The translations under genes were made by a program, and so were the position numbers. A DNA stretch of 64,000 nt from Pleionea sediminis (GTDB lineage: Bacteria > Pseudomonadota > Gammaproteobacteria > Enterobacterales > Kangiellaceae), in assembly GCF_007570825.1 (NCBI RefSeq), contig NZ_SUNB01000003.1, positions 124,001 through 188,000 of the forward strand, in the 5' to 3' direction. Positions within the stretch are counted from its first letter, which is position 1. Every line of letters begins with the position of its first letter. This document shows positions 36,551 through 45,907 of this stretch, one piece after another. The notes under the pieces are model-generated. The model saw only the letters and a list, made by a program, of their open reading frames with translations. It made no database searches and was not told the origin of the DNA.

Positions 36551-36951
36551 GATGATGTAAAAAATCAATCAATAATTTGGGGAACTAAGAGTCATAACAT
36601 TGGTTAAAACTCAAGGTTCCCTACTTCGAACTATTTTCAGTAACGCATATGCTACTGGGCGTGTACTTTTGCGTCTAGCTTTTCTCAAATATCAAACTCT
36701 AAAAGTATTCGGTAATATTTACCAAGTTGACAATCCTAACAATGATTCAACTCAATCACCCTATAAACACAAAGGATCTGAGTAAAAATACAATTTATTG
36801 ACAGCACTTTATGTCCTACCTTGCACAAAAAATTGTCCTCTCTTGCACTATATTTCCGTCAATCACAAAGGTAAAACAAACGTCGGCAATATTGCTCAGA
36901 TACCTTGCCATTAAAAGAATCGAGTCAACTTATCATGTATGAGGCAAAACA
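36551..36951. other. Intergenic region with an uncertain short frame
   Basis: About 400 bp. A TTG-started frame of 61 codons (36600-36785) without a strong ribosome-binding site is the only candidate, and I do not accept it. GAGG at 36941-36944 is the ribosome-binding site of the protease gene. Confidence 0.4.
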
Positions 36952-38697
36952 ATGACAATTAAAAATAGCTTTTTGCAAAAGCTGAGTACGAACAAATCAA
37001 GATTTAAAAAAGGACTGATTAGTACTCTTCTCGCAGCTGCTCTACCATATCAGGCACATACCGCAGACGCAGATTTTCAATATAATTACATTAACGATCA
37101 AGGAAAGAAAATCGTCGTCGATATTCGGGAAATTAATCAATCGAATACAGAGTCGATGCTGTCGAACATTGAAGAAATTTCTACAGATGAAGACTTATCA
37201 AAATCTAATATTTTGCTTTCGCCAAAAATTGAAAGTCTAATTCCTCCGCGAAAGGTTCTATGGGATGAGTACCAAACGCCAATCAGAAACCAGCGCGACC
37301 GGAATACCTGCTCTATCTTTGCAATGACCGCTGCGATTGAAGCAAGATATAAACGCGACCATGGATTGTCTTTAGATTTATCTGAGCAATATTACTGGCA
37401 TGTGTATAAATCCTCAGGACTGTCTAACAGCAATGGACGACAATATGAAAACCAATCTTCATTTTGGGGTGGTGGCAATGCGAATGGAGTTTCACGCTCA
37501 GTTAACTTCGCAATTCCCGAAGAACGGTATCAAAGATATCTAACCCAAAATCAAATGAACAATGTACTTTCCAATATTCCAGCTGCTGGTACCCTGGTCT
37601 GGAATTCGAACCCATCACTGGATAATAATACACAACAAAACCTGGATGCATTTGAATATTCTCCTCTCTACATATCCACACATGCTCGGCAACAATCACG
37701 TTATGGCATTACAGGCTTTGATTTGATCAACCGTTCCGATATTCGCAACACTTACAAAATGCGAAAGCTCATTGCGGCAGGTAACGAAGTCTTAGTAAAT
37801 GTTCCGTTAAAATGGAAAAGAAACTCAACAACCGGAATCTACGAGTACGACTCCACCGTTAATGGCGGATGGCATGTATTTTTAATTGTTGGTTACGATG
37901 CGAATAACGATTATTACTATGTCAAAAATTCCTGGGGAGAATCGGGTCTGATTAAAGTTGATTTTGATTTAATTGAAAACGAAGCCAGTTCCGGATCGGT
38001 TGTTACCGCTGTTGCTAATCCCGGTTCGCAAACTATAAAAACGCGCTTCATTGGTGAGTGGAATATGGACCACGATGGTTGGAAAGGCAAGCTCATTATT
38101 CGAAGAGGAACTGACACAGGTAATGCCATCACCCGTCTAGGTCACTATATTAATCATCGTGGTGATCGATTTGCGGTAAATGGTAGTTATTATAATAATG
38201 GTCGAAGTGTTCGTTTCTGGATTACCAATAGTGAAAATGCAAGTTTTACGCAAACCACAGCAAAAGCCTACTACGTTAATTTGTATTCTTGGGATGCGGG
38301 CTACGCCTCGGGTTATTCCTATGAAAATGGAAAAATCTACGGCATACATTTAAACAAGAAAAACTTTACGGCACGTTATGGCAATAGCTACACACCCCGT
38401 AAATGGAAAGGACAATGGAATGTTAATGAAGATGGCTGGCGCGGTCGTTTATACATTACTAGTGTCTATCAAAGTTCTGGCACCTGGCGCGCATATGGTT
38501 ACTTTATTAATCATGCCGGAGAAAGAAAATCGATAACAACAACCATTGATAATAACATCAATCGGAAACTCACCGTTCGATTCTCAGGAACTTCAAAATC
38601 ATTAATTCTCTACTTTCATAGTTGGGATGACAACTTAGCCAGTGGATACAGTTATAACTCTGGAAGAGTTTATGGCACACATGCGATTAAACAATAA
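36952..38697 (+). CDS. Exported C1 (papain-like) cysteine peptidase with duplicated C-terminal domain
   Basis: A 581-residue exported protease with an N-terminal signal-like region (to about residue 38). The papain fold shows Q114 and C120 (I-R-N-Q-R-D-R-N-T-C-S), H308 in G-G-W-H-V-F-L-I-V-G, and N326 in V-K-N-S-W-G. The usual G-x-C-W-A-F around the active Cys is R-N-T-C-S-I-F. The last 215 residues form two related copies of about 100 residues (366-468 and 485-580), each opening G-E-W-N-M-D-H-D-G-W or G-Q-W-N-V-N-E-D-G-W and ending with S-G-Y-S-Y-x-x-G-x-x-Y-G-x-H. These are probably substrate- or carbohydrate-binding. Likely secreted to degrade proteins or attack cells. Confidence 0.85.
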   Translation: MTIKNSFLQKLSTNKSRFKKGLISTLLAAALPYQAHTADADFQYNYINDQGKKIVVDIREINQSNTESMLSNIEEISTDEDLSKSNILLSPKIESLIPPRKVLWDEYQTPIRNQRDRNTCSIFAMTAAIEARYKRDHGLSLDLSEQYYWHVYKSSGLSNSNGRQYENQSSFWGGGNANGVSRSVNFAIPEERYQRYLTQNQMNNVLSNIPAAGTLVWNSNPSLDNNTQQNLDAFEYSPLYISTHARQQSRYGITGFDLINRSDIRNTYKMRKLIAAGNEVLVNVPLKWKRNSTTGIYEYDSTVNGGWHVFLIVGYDANNDYYYVKNSWGESGLIKVDFDLIENEASSGSVVTAVANPGSQTIKTRFIGEWNMDHDGWKGKLIIRRGTDTGNAITRLGHYINHRGDRFAVNGSYYNNGRSVRFWITNSENASFTQTTAKAYYVNLYSWDAGYASGYSYENGKIYGIHLNKKNFTARYGNSYTPRKWKGQWNVNEDGWRGRLYITSVYQSSGTWRAYGYFINHAGERKSITTTIDNNINRKLTVRFSGTSKSLILYFHSWDDNLASGYSYNSGRVYGTHAIKQ

Positions 38698-39082
38698 TTG
38701 AAATTTTCATTAATTAGGACGACTCTATCAAAATAATATTATGATAGAGTCGTCTATTTATATTGCTGATAGTTTCCAGCTTATACATTAAATATTTCTT
38801 ATTTTGATACAATTTTTCGAACCACAGTCTTTGCAATAATTAATACTTGTTCTCAGTAATAATACATCGTTTACCAATACTTTAAACACTCTATCGGATC
38901 GTTTTTTACCCAACCTGATTATTCAATGCTCACTTTCCGAAAATGAATTGATAAAAATTAATTTTTCAACATGATATTGCACTCATGAGATTAATATCTC
39001 GCTTTAATATCTTGTGTTGTAATTTTTTAAAATATAGTGAGAATATGCGCTGCTTTTTGGCAACCATAAAAAGAGAATAAAA
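38698..39082. other. Intergenic region before the LRR gene
   Basis: About 385 bp including the terminator at 38718-38760. The rest is AT-rich with no gene; it contains the promoter region of the LRR gene, whose ribosome-binding site is AAAAAGAGA. Confidence 0.5.
38718..38760 (+). terminator. Rho-independent terminator
   Basis: A perfect 13-bp stem (GACGACTCTATCA at 38718-38730 with TGATAGAGTCGTC at 38742-38754), loop of 11, then TATTTATATT. Just after the protease stop. Confidence 0.8.
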
Positions 39083-40360
39083 ATGACAATAAAAAACTTA
39101 ATTTTAATGATCACTGTTTCTGGCTTAGCAGCTCCTGCTTTTTCAGGAGACGCAAAATCAAATACGTTAGAGAGTAGCCACTCTAGTAAAACGTACTGTA
39201 AAGATATGACCTACTTTGGTGATGTTTTAAGAGATTCAGACAATGACCGTCCTTGTACTATTATAAAAGGAGATCTTGAAATCGACTCATCGGTAACCAG
39301 CTTAAGCAATTTGTCGTCAATTAAAGAAGTTCGAGGTTCTGTTTATATCAAAGATTTACTAGTTGAGTCATTAGAAGGACTCGATAACCTGGAGTCGATC
39401 GAAGACGATCTAATAATCTCTGATAACGACTATCTTACCAATTTTGAAGGCCTTGACGATTTGGAGGAAATTGGTGGAGATTTAGTGATTGATAGCAATA
39501 ACGATTTAAAAAACTTCGAAGGACTCGACCATCTTGAAGAAATTGGAAATGACCTATTGATTACGGACAATGAAAGTCTCGAGGACTTTGAAGGTTTTGG
39601 TATCGAAGATATTGGTGATGATGTTGAAATTTCAGGTAACGAAAGTTTGGAAAGCTTTTATCGAGGCAAGCATCATAAATCAGAATTCTCCATTGGTGAT
39701 GAACTCATTATTCGCGACAATGACCGACTGAGAGACTTAGATGGATTGGAAGAGCTCGAATCTGTAACAGAAGTCATCATCGAAGACATGAGAAGACTTA
39801 GAGATCTTGATGGATTAGAGATATCAGAACTGCAAGATTTAATTTTAAGAAACAATCGAGATCTTTCCGATATTTCAGCTATCGATGGTATTGAAATTAC
39901 ACGTACCATAGAAATCGAAAATAATAGCTCTCTTGAAAATATTGATGTTTTCGGCGGTACTGAAGAACTAGAAGAAAGTTTAATCATCAAAGATAATGAT
40001 GACCTCGAGAGTTTAGAGGGCCTTGAAAATCTACGTATCGCTAAAGATATCCTAATTGAAGACAACAACGATCTAACAAGCCTGAGCGGTTTATCTGGAT
40101 TAGAATTTATCGAAAATGACTTTTCAATTGTCGATAATAAGGATCTGGAATCCTTAGACGGCTTAGAAAACCTAGTAGAAATCAGCGACGACATTGTGAT
40201 TGAAGACAACGACTCATTGATTAATATTGATGCGCTCCAAGTTCAAGGTTTTGACTCAATGGAAATCCGTAAAAATAAATCACTATGTGTTAGTCAGGAA
40301 TTTTTCGAACAATATCAAGACAGTGATATAAAAATAGAAAAAAATCACGACTGCGAATAA
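39083..40360 (+). CDS. Exported acidic leucine-rich solenoid protein
   Basis: A 425-residue exported protein with a signal peptide ending A-F-S. From about residue 65 it has many repeats of about 24 residues of the form L-x-x-F/L-E-G-L-x-x-L-E-x-I-x-G/D-D-L-x-I-x-D-N, a receptor-L-domain-like or LRR solenoid. The protein is strongly acidic (Asp/Glu-rich), as often seen in secreted or calcium-binding proteins. It ends S-L-C-V-S-Q-E-F and a C-terminal cysteine, a typical cap. Function is probably binding, perhaps surface adhesion. No enzymatic motif is visible. Confidence 0.82.
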   Translation: MTIKNLILMITVSGLAAPAFSGDAKSNTLESSHSSKTYCKDMTYFGDVLRDSDNDRPCTIIKGDLEIDSSVTSLSNLSSIKEVRGSVYIKDLLVESLEGLDNLESIEDDLIISDNDYLTNFEGLDDLEEIGGDLVIDSNNDLKNFEGLDHLEEIGNDLLITDNESLEDFEGFGIEDIGDDVEISGNESLESFYRGKHHKSEFSIGDELIIRDNDRLRDLDGLEELESVTEVIIEDMRRLRDLDGLEISELQDLILRNNRDLSDISAIDGIEITRTIEIENNSSLENIDVFGGTEELEESLIIKDNDDLESLEGLENLRIAKDILIEDNNDLTSLSGLSGLEFIENDFSIVDNKDLESLDGLENLVEISDDIVIEDNDSLINIDALQVQGFDSMEIRKNKSLCVSQEFFEQYQDSDIKIEKNHDCE

Positions 40361-40385
40361 ATCTAGACGTTTACTGCTCTACTTT

Positions 40386-40420
40386 ATATCGTTGCTCACC
40401 AGAGCAACGATATTTTATTA
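40386..40420. terminator. Bidirectional hairpin terminator
   Basis: A 12-bp stem (ATATCGTTGCTC at 40386-40397 with GAGCAACGATAT at 40402-40413) and 4-base loop, flanked by T-rich DNA, between the converging LRR and minus-strand genes. Confidence 0.82.
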
Positions 40421-40435
40421 AACGGATAAGTCAGA

Positions 40436-41434
40436 TTAATTTTCTTTTATCGCTGTAGAAATTTCGCGCATGGCATTTAACGTTTTACTATCCAGCGACT
40501 TTACGGTAACAATCGTATCGATATCATCTTTTAGTTTTAGTTGATCACATCCGTCACAACTATTAATAATATCGGAATATTTATCACTGAGTGTTTGCGT
40601 GTTATTTAGATAATCTGTCAATGATGGTGTAACCTTTACCAGCGTATCCGAAGAATTTGGAGATACTTTTTTTTCCAATCGAGCCAAGTAATGATTGGCA
40701 GCCAGTGCAGAATAACGCTCGAATGACTTCGCTTTAGCTTGATACATTTTGTACTCTTCACTCCCTTGAGGGTAGGACTTCGCAATATTAACGTACAGGT
40801 CAATCATATTGTTAATATCACTCGAAAAATCAATCAAGCTCTTAGACGCTTGCTCACTCGCATAAGAGTTGAACTGCGTTATCTTTTTTGCATCGGAATC
40901 CGTCTGTAGATCAATTCCAAATTGCCAATCATCATTCACTCTCCAGTGCCTTTTTAGCTGATTATATGACTTTCGGTAAACTGAAATTTGGCGATGTTGA
41001 TATACATACTCATATTCTCGTGGCGGAACAAAGCTGCATTGCTTTACTTCGAGCAGCAATTCATTATCGTTCAACTGATAACCATTCACCTCGTTATCCA
41101 GCTCCAATATGTATTTTTTATTGGTAGTTTCTGTCGGCTCGCAGCTCTCTAGAACCAGTTGGCATTCAGAGACCATTGAAAAGTCACCCGACCTAGTGCA
41201 AACAATATCGGTAACTTTTCCATTTTGTGTTTTAGTTACCTGTAACGATACACCTCTTAATGGATGCTTACTTTCTGGATTAAATGGATCGATATGAACG
41301 GTTCTAACATCGACTTGAGTTACAGCCGATTCTGGAGCGATATCAGTAGACATTATCGGTAATGATAATATTGCTACGCCTATAATGACCCATTGTGTAT
41401 TCAATAACATCTTTCGGGTTGTACCCATAAACAT
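40436..41434 (-). CDS. Exported hypothetical protein, 332 residues
   Basis: Starting from the ATG at 41434 (with GGAA eight bases upstream; a GTG at 41461 is less likely because it overlaps the upstream gene) there is a signal-like hydrophobic segment W-V-I-I-G-V-A-I-L-S-L-P-I-M-S. The mature protein has an N-terminal beta-like half with paired cysteines (I-V-C-T, E-C-Q-L, S-C-E-P, Q-C-S-F) and a helical C-terminal half (about residues 180-330). A C-D-G-C pair near the end could bind metal or form a disulfide. No known family. It follows the membrane protein at 41439 in the same operon. Confidence 0.6.
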   Translation of the reverse strand: MFMGTTRKMLLNTQWVIIGVAILSLPIMSTDIAPESAVTQVDVRTVHIDPFNPESKHPLRGVSLQVTKTQNGKVTDIVCTRSGDFSMVSECQLVLESCEPTETTNKKYILELDNEVNGYQLNDNELLLEVKQCSFVPPREYEYVYQHRQISVYRKSYNQLKRHWRVNDDWQFGIDLQTDSDAKKITQFNSYASEQASKSLIDFSSDINNMIDLYVNIAKSYPQGSEEYKMYQAKAKSFERYSALAANHYLARLEKKVSPNSSDTLVKVTPSLTDYLNNTQTLSDKYSDIINSCDGCDQLKLKDDIDTIVTVKSLDSKTLNAMREISTAIKEN

Positions 41435-41438
41435 GTAT

Positions 41439-42173
41439 TTATTCCAACTTGGACTCAGCACTATGATTCTCTGTGTTTTTTTTTAAAATCAAAATTAGCC
41501 AATAAATAATGGTCATGATGATTAATAGCACCAAAACCGATAACCACGTTGGCCACCAAACCCAAAAGTTTAGGTAATTCGCTTGTTCAACCCGGCAAAC
41601 TGATAATTCTTTTGAATTAACCAGGTAGGTTTTAAAGGTCTCAGTATTGAGTGGCTTTTCTTGCAGTTGAAAATCAACCTTAAATACGGCACTTATATTT
41701 GAGCTAAAGTTACTGAGCTGCCATTTAATTTGCGGGTATAACTGAGTCTCTTGCTCAATGGTTTTACAGTACTCCGACTCCGTTTTTGCATGGGGACAAA
41801 ATTGTGTAACATGGCGGTGCAATAGATAATTGTTTTCAGCGGGATGCTGCATTTCTACACTGGTCATCGGTACAACACTCTCAAATTGTAGTGTGACTAC
41901 TGGCGGGACATCACCAAAAGCAAACAATTGCACAAATGCCGATGAGACTTTCTTATTGTTATTTATTGTTTCAGTTCTAAAATCAGTATCAATAACAATC
42001 CGACAGCTCTCAAACCAACTCGAAAACAGCTTTTCGTACAGCGATTTATTAGAGGTTGCCAACAATATGAGAAAAGCAATGAGAACAGTAGCGAACGACT
42101 TGAAAGCAGTTGAACGTTTGTATTCGATTAAGTTTTTGAAGAAATCTCGCATAATAGTCTTAACGAGTCTCAC
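41439..42173 (-). CDS. Membrane protein with periplasmic domain
   Basis: A 244-residue protein that starts at GTG, five bases after AAAGGA. Transmembrane helices lie near both ends (about residues 24-42 and 207-231), so the middle 160 residues face the periplasm. That domain has cysteines (S-C-R, F-C-P, Y-C-K, V-C-R) that could form disulfides. It precedes an exported protein gene by a few bases, so the two probably act together. I do not recognise the family. Its role in envelope assembly or sensing is only suggested by topology. Confidence 0.6.
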   Translation of the reverse strand: MRLVKTIMRDFFKNLIEYKRSTAFKSFATVLIAFLILLATSNKSLYEKLFSSWFESCRIVIDTDFRTETINNNKKVSSAFVQLFAFGDVPPVVTLQFESVVPMTSVEMQHPAENNYLLHRHVTQFCPHAKTESEYCKTIEQETQLYPQIKWQLSNFSSNISAVFKVDFQLQEKPLNTETFKTYLVNSKELSVCRVEQANYLNFWVWWPTWLSVLVLLIIMTIIYWLILILKKNTENHSAESKLE

Positions 42174-42285
42174 TCTAGTCCTTTGTTAATTTTACAACTC
42201 AATACCCTACAAGTTGCATCAAAGAACATCCTAATACTGGTGAATATTAATGTCTAGCTGGGATAAAAAGGAAGGTGCTTTTAAT

Positions 42286-42327
42286 CTCAGAATATGGATA
42301 GAAATACTCTTTTGTCCATATTCTGAG
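42286..42327 (-). terminator. Hairpin terminator for the OmpA-like barrel gene
   Basis: A 13-bp stem (CTCAGAATATGGA at 42286-42298 with TCCATATTCTGAG at 42315-42327) with a 16-base loop, placed downstream of the minus-strand barrel gene ending at 42366. Confidence 0.6.
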
Positions 42328-42365
42328 GACAGTCTAAATAGATTCAACAATGTCTAGATCAAGTA

Positions 42366-42932
42366 TTATAGAGAAAAAATCAGACTTAAATCTGTAGATT
42401 CAACTTTTCCAAAGTCGTAATTACCAGTGCTGTAAGCCAACTCCAACCCTAATCTGTGTGTGAAGTTGAATTGAAGCGCAATACCGGCAAACATGTCAGA
42501 ACCACTTGAGCGGAAAGTCTCTTCATCACCAGGATTTGCAAATATTCCCTCATCGGCTTGAAATTTCCAAAAAGAGTATCCAACACTAGGCTTGATAGAA
42601 AACTTACCCATTTCGAAATTATAAGCAAGAGTTACAACAGTTTCATCAAGATCATAATCATCAAATGCATCGATGAAATCCAACCAATGAAGGTCCGAAT
42701 AATGATTAAATCCAAGAGACACATCTAAATTTTCAGTTGGATAATAGCCTATTGCAAATCCAAGTTTTGCTGAATTTTCTTCGTCTTCTTGTTGGTCAAT
42801 CAAAGAAAACTCTTCTTTTACATTAATTTGGGCTCCGCCAAAGCCAAATTTAAGAAACATCCCCTGATCTCCGGCAGTCACCATGCCTGAAAAGCTGGCC
42901 GCCAGAGCCAAAGATAACGCAATAGCCTTCAT
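42366..42932 (-). CDS. Small outer-membrane beta-barrel protein (OmpA/OmpW-like)
   Basis: A 188-residue exported protein with a signal peptide ending M-V-T-A. The mature protein starts G-D-Q-G-M-F-L-K-F-G-F-G and has eight or so amphipathic strands (L-D-V-S-L-G-F-N-H-Y, V-V-T-L-A-Y-N-F, F-S-I-K-P-S-V-G-Y, L-G-L-E-L-A-Y-S), and a C-terminal L-S-L-I-F-S-L. This is the layout of the eight-strand outer-membrane barrel family PF13505. GGGAGATTGGGG precedes its ATG. Function: a structural outer-membrane protein or small channel. Confidence 0.75.
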   Translation of the reverse strand: MKAIALSLALAASFSGMVTAGDQGMFLKFGFGGAQINVKEEFSLIDQQEDEENSAKLGFAIGYYPTENLDVSLGFNHYSDLHWLDFIDAFDDYDLDETVVTLAYNFEMGKFSIKPSVGYSFWKFQADEGIFANPGDEETFRSSGSDMFAGIALQFNFTHRLGLELAYSTGNYDFGKVESTDLSLIFSL

Positions 42933-43278
42933 AACCCCAATCTCCCTAACCTAAATTTATAAGTAACACTCAAGTGAAATAAGCCATCAATAAACGGAAT
43001 TATTAACTAGCTTATTATATCGACACAATCTGAAAAGACGGTGAATATTAACTTTAAATCATTAAGGTTAAATTCAGCTTGTGAGCTATTGACGCTAACT
43101 CTAAGAACTCGATTTTAAGACTTAGCTTGTATATACATAAAAACATACACAGACTCAACTTAAAACACCGTAATTCAAAGCCGCATTACTTTGTTAACCA
43201 TCAATTAAATTATTTATTGTAATAAAATCCTTAGATATAGACTAAATGACTATCAAATAACAATAACTAAGCAATAAA
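42933..43278. other. Intergenic region
   Basis: About 345 bp between divergent genes. AT-rich, with no gene, repeat or hairpin recognised. Confidence 0.5.
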
Positions 43279-44100
43279 ATGATTTCTAATGACCACTCAT
43301 CACGACTTAGAGTTTTGAATAAAAATTTGAACGCTCAAGTTTTGACCTTTTCAGCGAGTGTGTTTGTCATCTTTGCAATTGCCATCAATCTACCTATTTT
43401 TGCTGGCCCTTGGCATTTCCTGGTGCGTGGCCTTCTTGTTTCACTTGGAGTTATAGCAGTCACAACCTTTTTGATGAAGGCAGAAAAAGCCTCCCTGTCT
43501 GAATACGGCCTACATTGGCGTAAGGATATTATAAAACACTCAATCATTGGATTGAGTACCGGTATTTTGACAATGTTGCTCATTTTTATCTTACTATTAA
43601 CGTTCAGCAATCTCGACTTTGTCGCCCTTTCATCAGCGTCGCTTGTTAGTTTCTTATTAACCTCGATTCCCATTTTACTGATGCTTGCGTTTATGGAAGA
43701 AGTGGCTTTTCGTGGATACTTACTGTTTAAATTGAAACAACAATTTGGCGTTCGTACATCAGTTTACTTAACTGCCCTGGCCTTTGGCTTGTATCATGGA
43801 TTAGTTATAGAGTCGTTAATTGGTCCCGCCGTTTGGGGATTGATATTCGCGTTATTCGCTCTGTATTCAAAAGGATTAGCCCTGCCTACTCTGTTTCATT
43901 TTGCATTAAACTGGATGCAAGCATTGTTTAACATGAAACAAAAATACACACCTGGACTGTATGAGTTTATTCAAATTGATGGGTTACCCATTATCGATGA
44001 AAGAGCACTCGGCTTAATCATACAAGGTATTATTCTAATCTTGGCTATTATTCTAATTGAAGCTTATTGTCGCCAGAACAGAAAAAACATTAATTGTTGA
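43279..44100 (+). CDS. CPBP-family intramembrane metalloprotease
   Basis: A 273-residue integral membrane protein with about seven hydrophobic segments and the CPBP (Abi) motifs: E140-E141-x3-R145 in M-E-E-V-A-F-R-G, H173 in L-Y-H-G, and H207 with N211 in F-H-F-A-L-N. These are the catalytic Glu and zinc/His residues of the Rce1-like family. It may process prenylated or signal peptides, or confer bacteriocin self-immunity. No bacteriocin genes are beside it, so the substrate is unknown. It stops one base before the converging MarC gene. Confidence 0.9.
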   Translation: MISNDHSSRLRVLNKNLNAQVLTFSASVFVIFAIAINLPIFAGPWHFLVRGLLVSLGVIAVTTFLMKAEKASLSEYGLHWRKDIIKHSIIGLSTGILTMLLIFILLLTFSNLDFVALSSASLVSFLLTSIPILLMLAFMEEVAFRGYLLFKLKQQFGVRTSVYLTALAFGLYHGLVIESLIGPAVWGLIFALFALYSKGLALPTLFHFALNWMQALFNMKQKYTPGLYEFIQIDGLPIIDERALGLIIQGIILILAIILIEAYCRQNRKNINC

Positions 44101-44101
44101 G

Positions 44102-44713
44102 TTAAAACTTAGTTAACCAAGAGCCAATACCTCGCATTATCATATCAACCGCAATGGTGCCAACAACCAATGCCGTGACTCGACCAGCAATCTCAATATA
44201 GCGTTCAACCAGAGATTCATTACGAGGTTTGACAATATCATGAATATACTTCAATAACGCTAAAATGACGGCGCATAAAAACACCATAGAAATAACAATA
44301 AAGCAAGCAGTTAATGGCTCGTGCTTTTTGCCAATAATGACGCTCGCACTAATCGTTCCAGGTCCGATAAAGACCGGCATGGCGACAGCGCCGGCTAAGT
44401 GCTTCGATTCACCTTGAAGTATCTCAACAGCTGTTGGGCCTTTAAATACAAACTGAAGACCAATTAAAAGGAATACGACTCCGCCAAATATTTGAAAAGA
44501 AGCGAACTCTACTTGCATATAGCGGACAAAAACAGCGTCGCCTAAAATAGAAAAAACACAAAACACACCTGACGCAATCAAGCTCGCTCTAATGATTACG
44601 GCATTAAAATTTCGTCGCTTCAGTTTTTCGACAATATCGATCAAGTAAACAATCAGCAAAAAAGGATTGAGAAGTACCATCAATAATGCCGCTGATTTCA
44701 AAACTTCGTTCAT
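44102..44713 (-). CDS. MarC/YhgN family membrane protein
   Basis: A 203-residue inner-membrane protein of the MarC family, with six hydrophobic segments and the characteristic L-N-P-F at the start, A-M-P-V-F-I-G-P-G-T-I near the middle and G-R-V-T-A-L-V-V-G-T-I near the end. The family lies in the inner membrane and its transport role is not established; early links to antibiotic resistance did not hold. It converges with the CPBP gene. Confidence 0.92.
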   Translation of the reverse strand: MNEVLKSAALLMVLLNPFLLIVYLIDIVEKLKRRNFNAVIIRASLIASGVFCVFSILGDAVFVRYMQVEFASFQIFGGVVFLLIGLQFVFKGPTAVEILQGESKHLAGAVAMPVFIGPGTISASVIIGKKHEPLTACFIVISMVFLCAVILALLKYIHDIVKPRNESLVERYIEIAGRVTALVVGTIAVDMIMRGIGSWLTKF

Positions 44714-44971
44714 GCCTAAACGCTCTTCTTACGCACACTTTAGGAAACTGTATAACAGTTTTAATGAATATCAACTAATTTTTACCGACTCTCACTGAAT
44801 CTTGCAGCAATGACTTATTAAGTCATCTAATCATAATTTCGCTTTATCGCTTCATTGTTAGGATATCACTCCGAATTTCAATCGAAATGGCATTCTTTCA
44901 TTTTTCCCAAGCGTCCCATTATTCTCCTGGTATTGTTTATTTGAATCAAATAGCGGCTATCGACCAATATT

Positions 44972-45715
44972 TTACAAGCCATCGGCTCGCAGAAGCTCAA
45001 CTACGGAGAACACCCAGCGGCGAGATGCTAGAAATAAACCAACACTTTCTTTTTCTTCGGGCGGCAAGTGTAGATCGACATCAATCAAATCGTTGAATTC
45101 TTTCTCTACTTTCGTCAGTTTTCGTTTTAACAACGCCATTGAGGCGGTAGATAATTCACCAAATTGAAAACTGTAATGATCATCACTGCTTTTAAACAGG
45201 TTAGAAACAAATTCCGTAATGGCCTGAGACTCATAGCGTTTTCGAATAGGGCCGTTTGGCCGCCAGGCAATGTATCGTGCGGTTAAACAACGAACCTTGT
45301 TTCTAGGTAAAAGCTCTACCAATTTCAACCTATCTAACTTGGCTAATAACTGTGTGCTTTTCGTCGATTCAACCTGATATTTGCGCTCGATACGCTTTGC
45401 TGTCCAACCATTATTTAACAAATAAAAGTAAAGAAATAGCAATGGGTTTTCGGCTAAAGCCTGTTCTTGATCAACACTCAACACGCTAGTTTGCGCCTCT
45501 TCTGCCAGCCGAGTTTGCTTGGTTAAATCAAAAATAGCGATTCCCAAAAAGTCACAAATCGCTTCTATCCGTTTTAAAGAAAAGCTTTGTTCAGAAAACA
45601 ATCGTTTCACACTGGCTTCGCTGATATCTAATGCCCTGGCGACATCTAAATAAGTTAAACCACGAGATCGAATTTGCTTCTTTAATGCATCGAGTATTTC
45701 TTCGGTTTGTGTCAT
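44972..45715 (-). CDS. XRE-family transcriptional regulator
   Basis: A 247-residue DNA-binding protein with an N-terminal helix-turn-helix (about residues 8-66: L-T-Y-L-D-V-A-R-A-L-D-I-S-E-A-S-V-K-R-L-F-S). The C-terminal part (about 90-245) is a helical regulatory domain with W-T-A-K-R-I-E-R-K-Y-Q-V-E-S, perhaps a second winged-helix-like segment. It is divergent from an FAD oxidase across about 190 bases, so it probably regulates that operon and itself from the shared region. Effector unknown. Confidence 0.87.
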   Translation of the reverse strand: MTQTEEILDALKKQIRSRGLTYLDVARALDISEASVKRLFSEQSFSLKRIEAICDFLGIAIFDLTKQTRLAEEAQTSVLSVDQEQALAENPLLFLYFYLLNNGWTAKRIERKYQVESTKSTQLLAKLDRLKLVELLPRNKVRCLTARYIAWRPNGPIRKRYESQAITEFVSNLFKSSDDHYSFQFGELSTASMALLKRKLTKVEKEFNDLIDVDLHLPPEEKESVGLFLASRRWVFSVVELLRADGL

Positions 45716-45907
45716 CGGTATTGTCCCGCAAAGGGTTAGGTATTGTATTTCAATACGCTTTCAATAGGTATCGAAATAATAACTTAGCCCATCTATTCTG
45801 TAAATCCGTTGCTGAATCTTCTCTATCACTTAGCACAAAGTCAGCGGCAGACACAATAAACCCAGACATGAGCGGACAACCAGCCGCGCAGTAACCAGGA
45901 GAAAGCT
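45716..45907. promoter_or_regulatory. Divergent promoter region, XRE regulator / FAD oxidase
   Basis: The 192-bp interval between the regulator and the oxidase gene holds both start sites. The GTG at 45908 is placed seven bases after AGGAG (45897-45901). I could not define -35/-10 boxes or the operator with confidence. Confidence 0.4.

Noticed and set aside
36600-36785. 61-codon TTG-started frame
   Set aside because: No good ribosome-binding site, no recognised motif, and weak coding pattern; not kept as a gene.
39673-40209. 178-codon Ser-rich minus-strand frame opposite the LRR gene
   Set aside because: A shadow of the repetitive acidic gene; Ser/Ile/Leu bias follows from the complement of Asp/Glu-rich codons.
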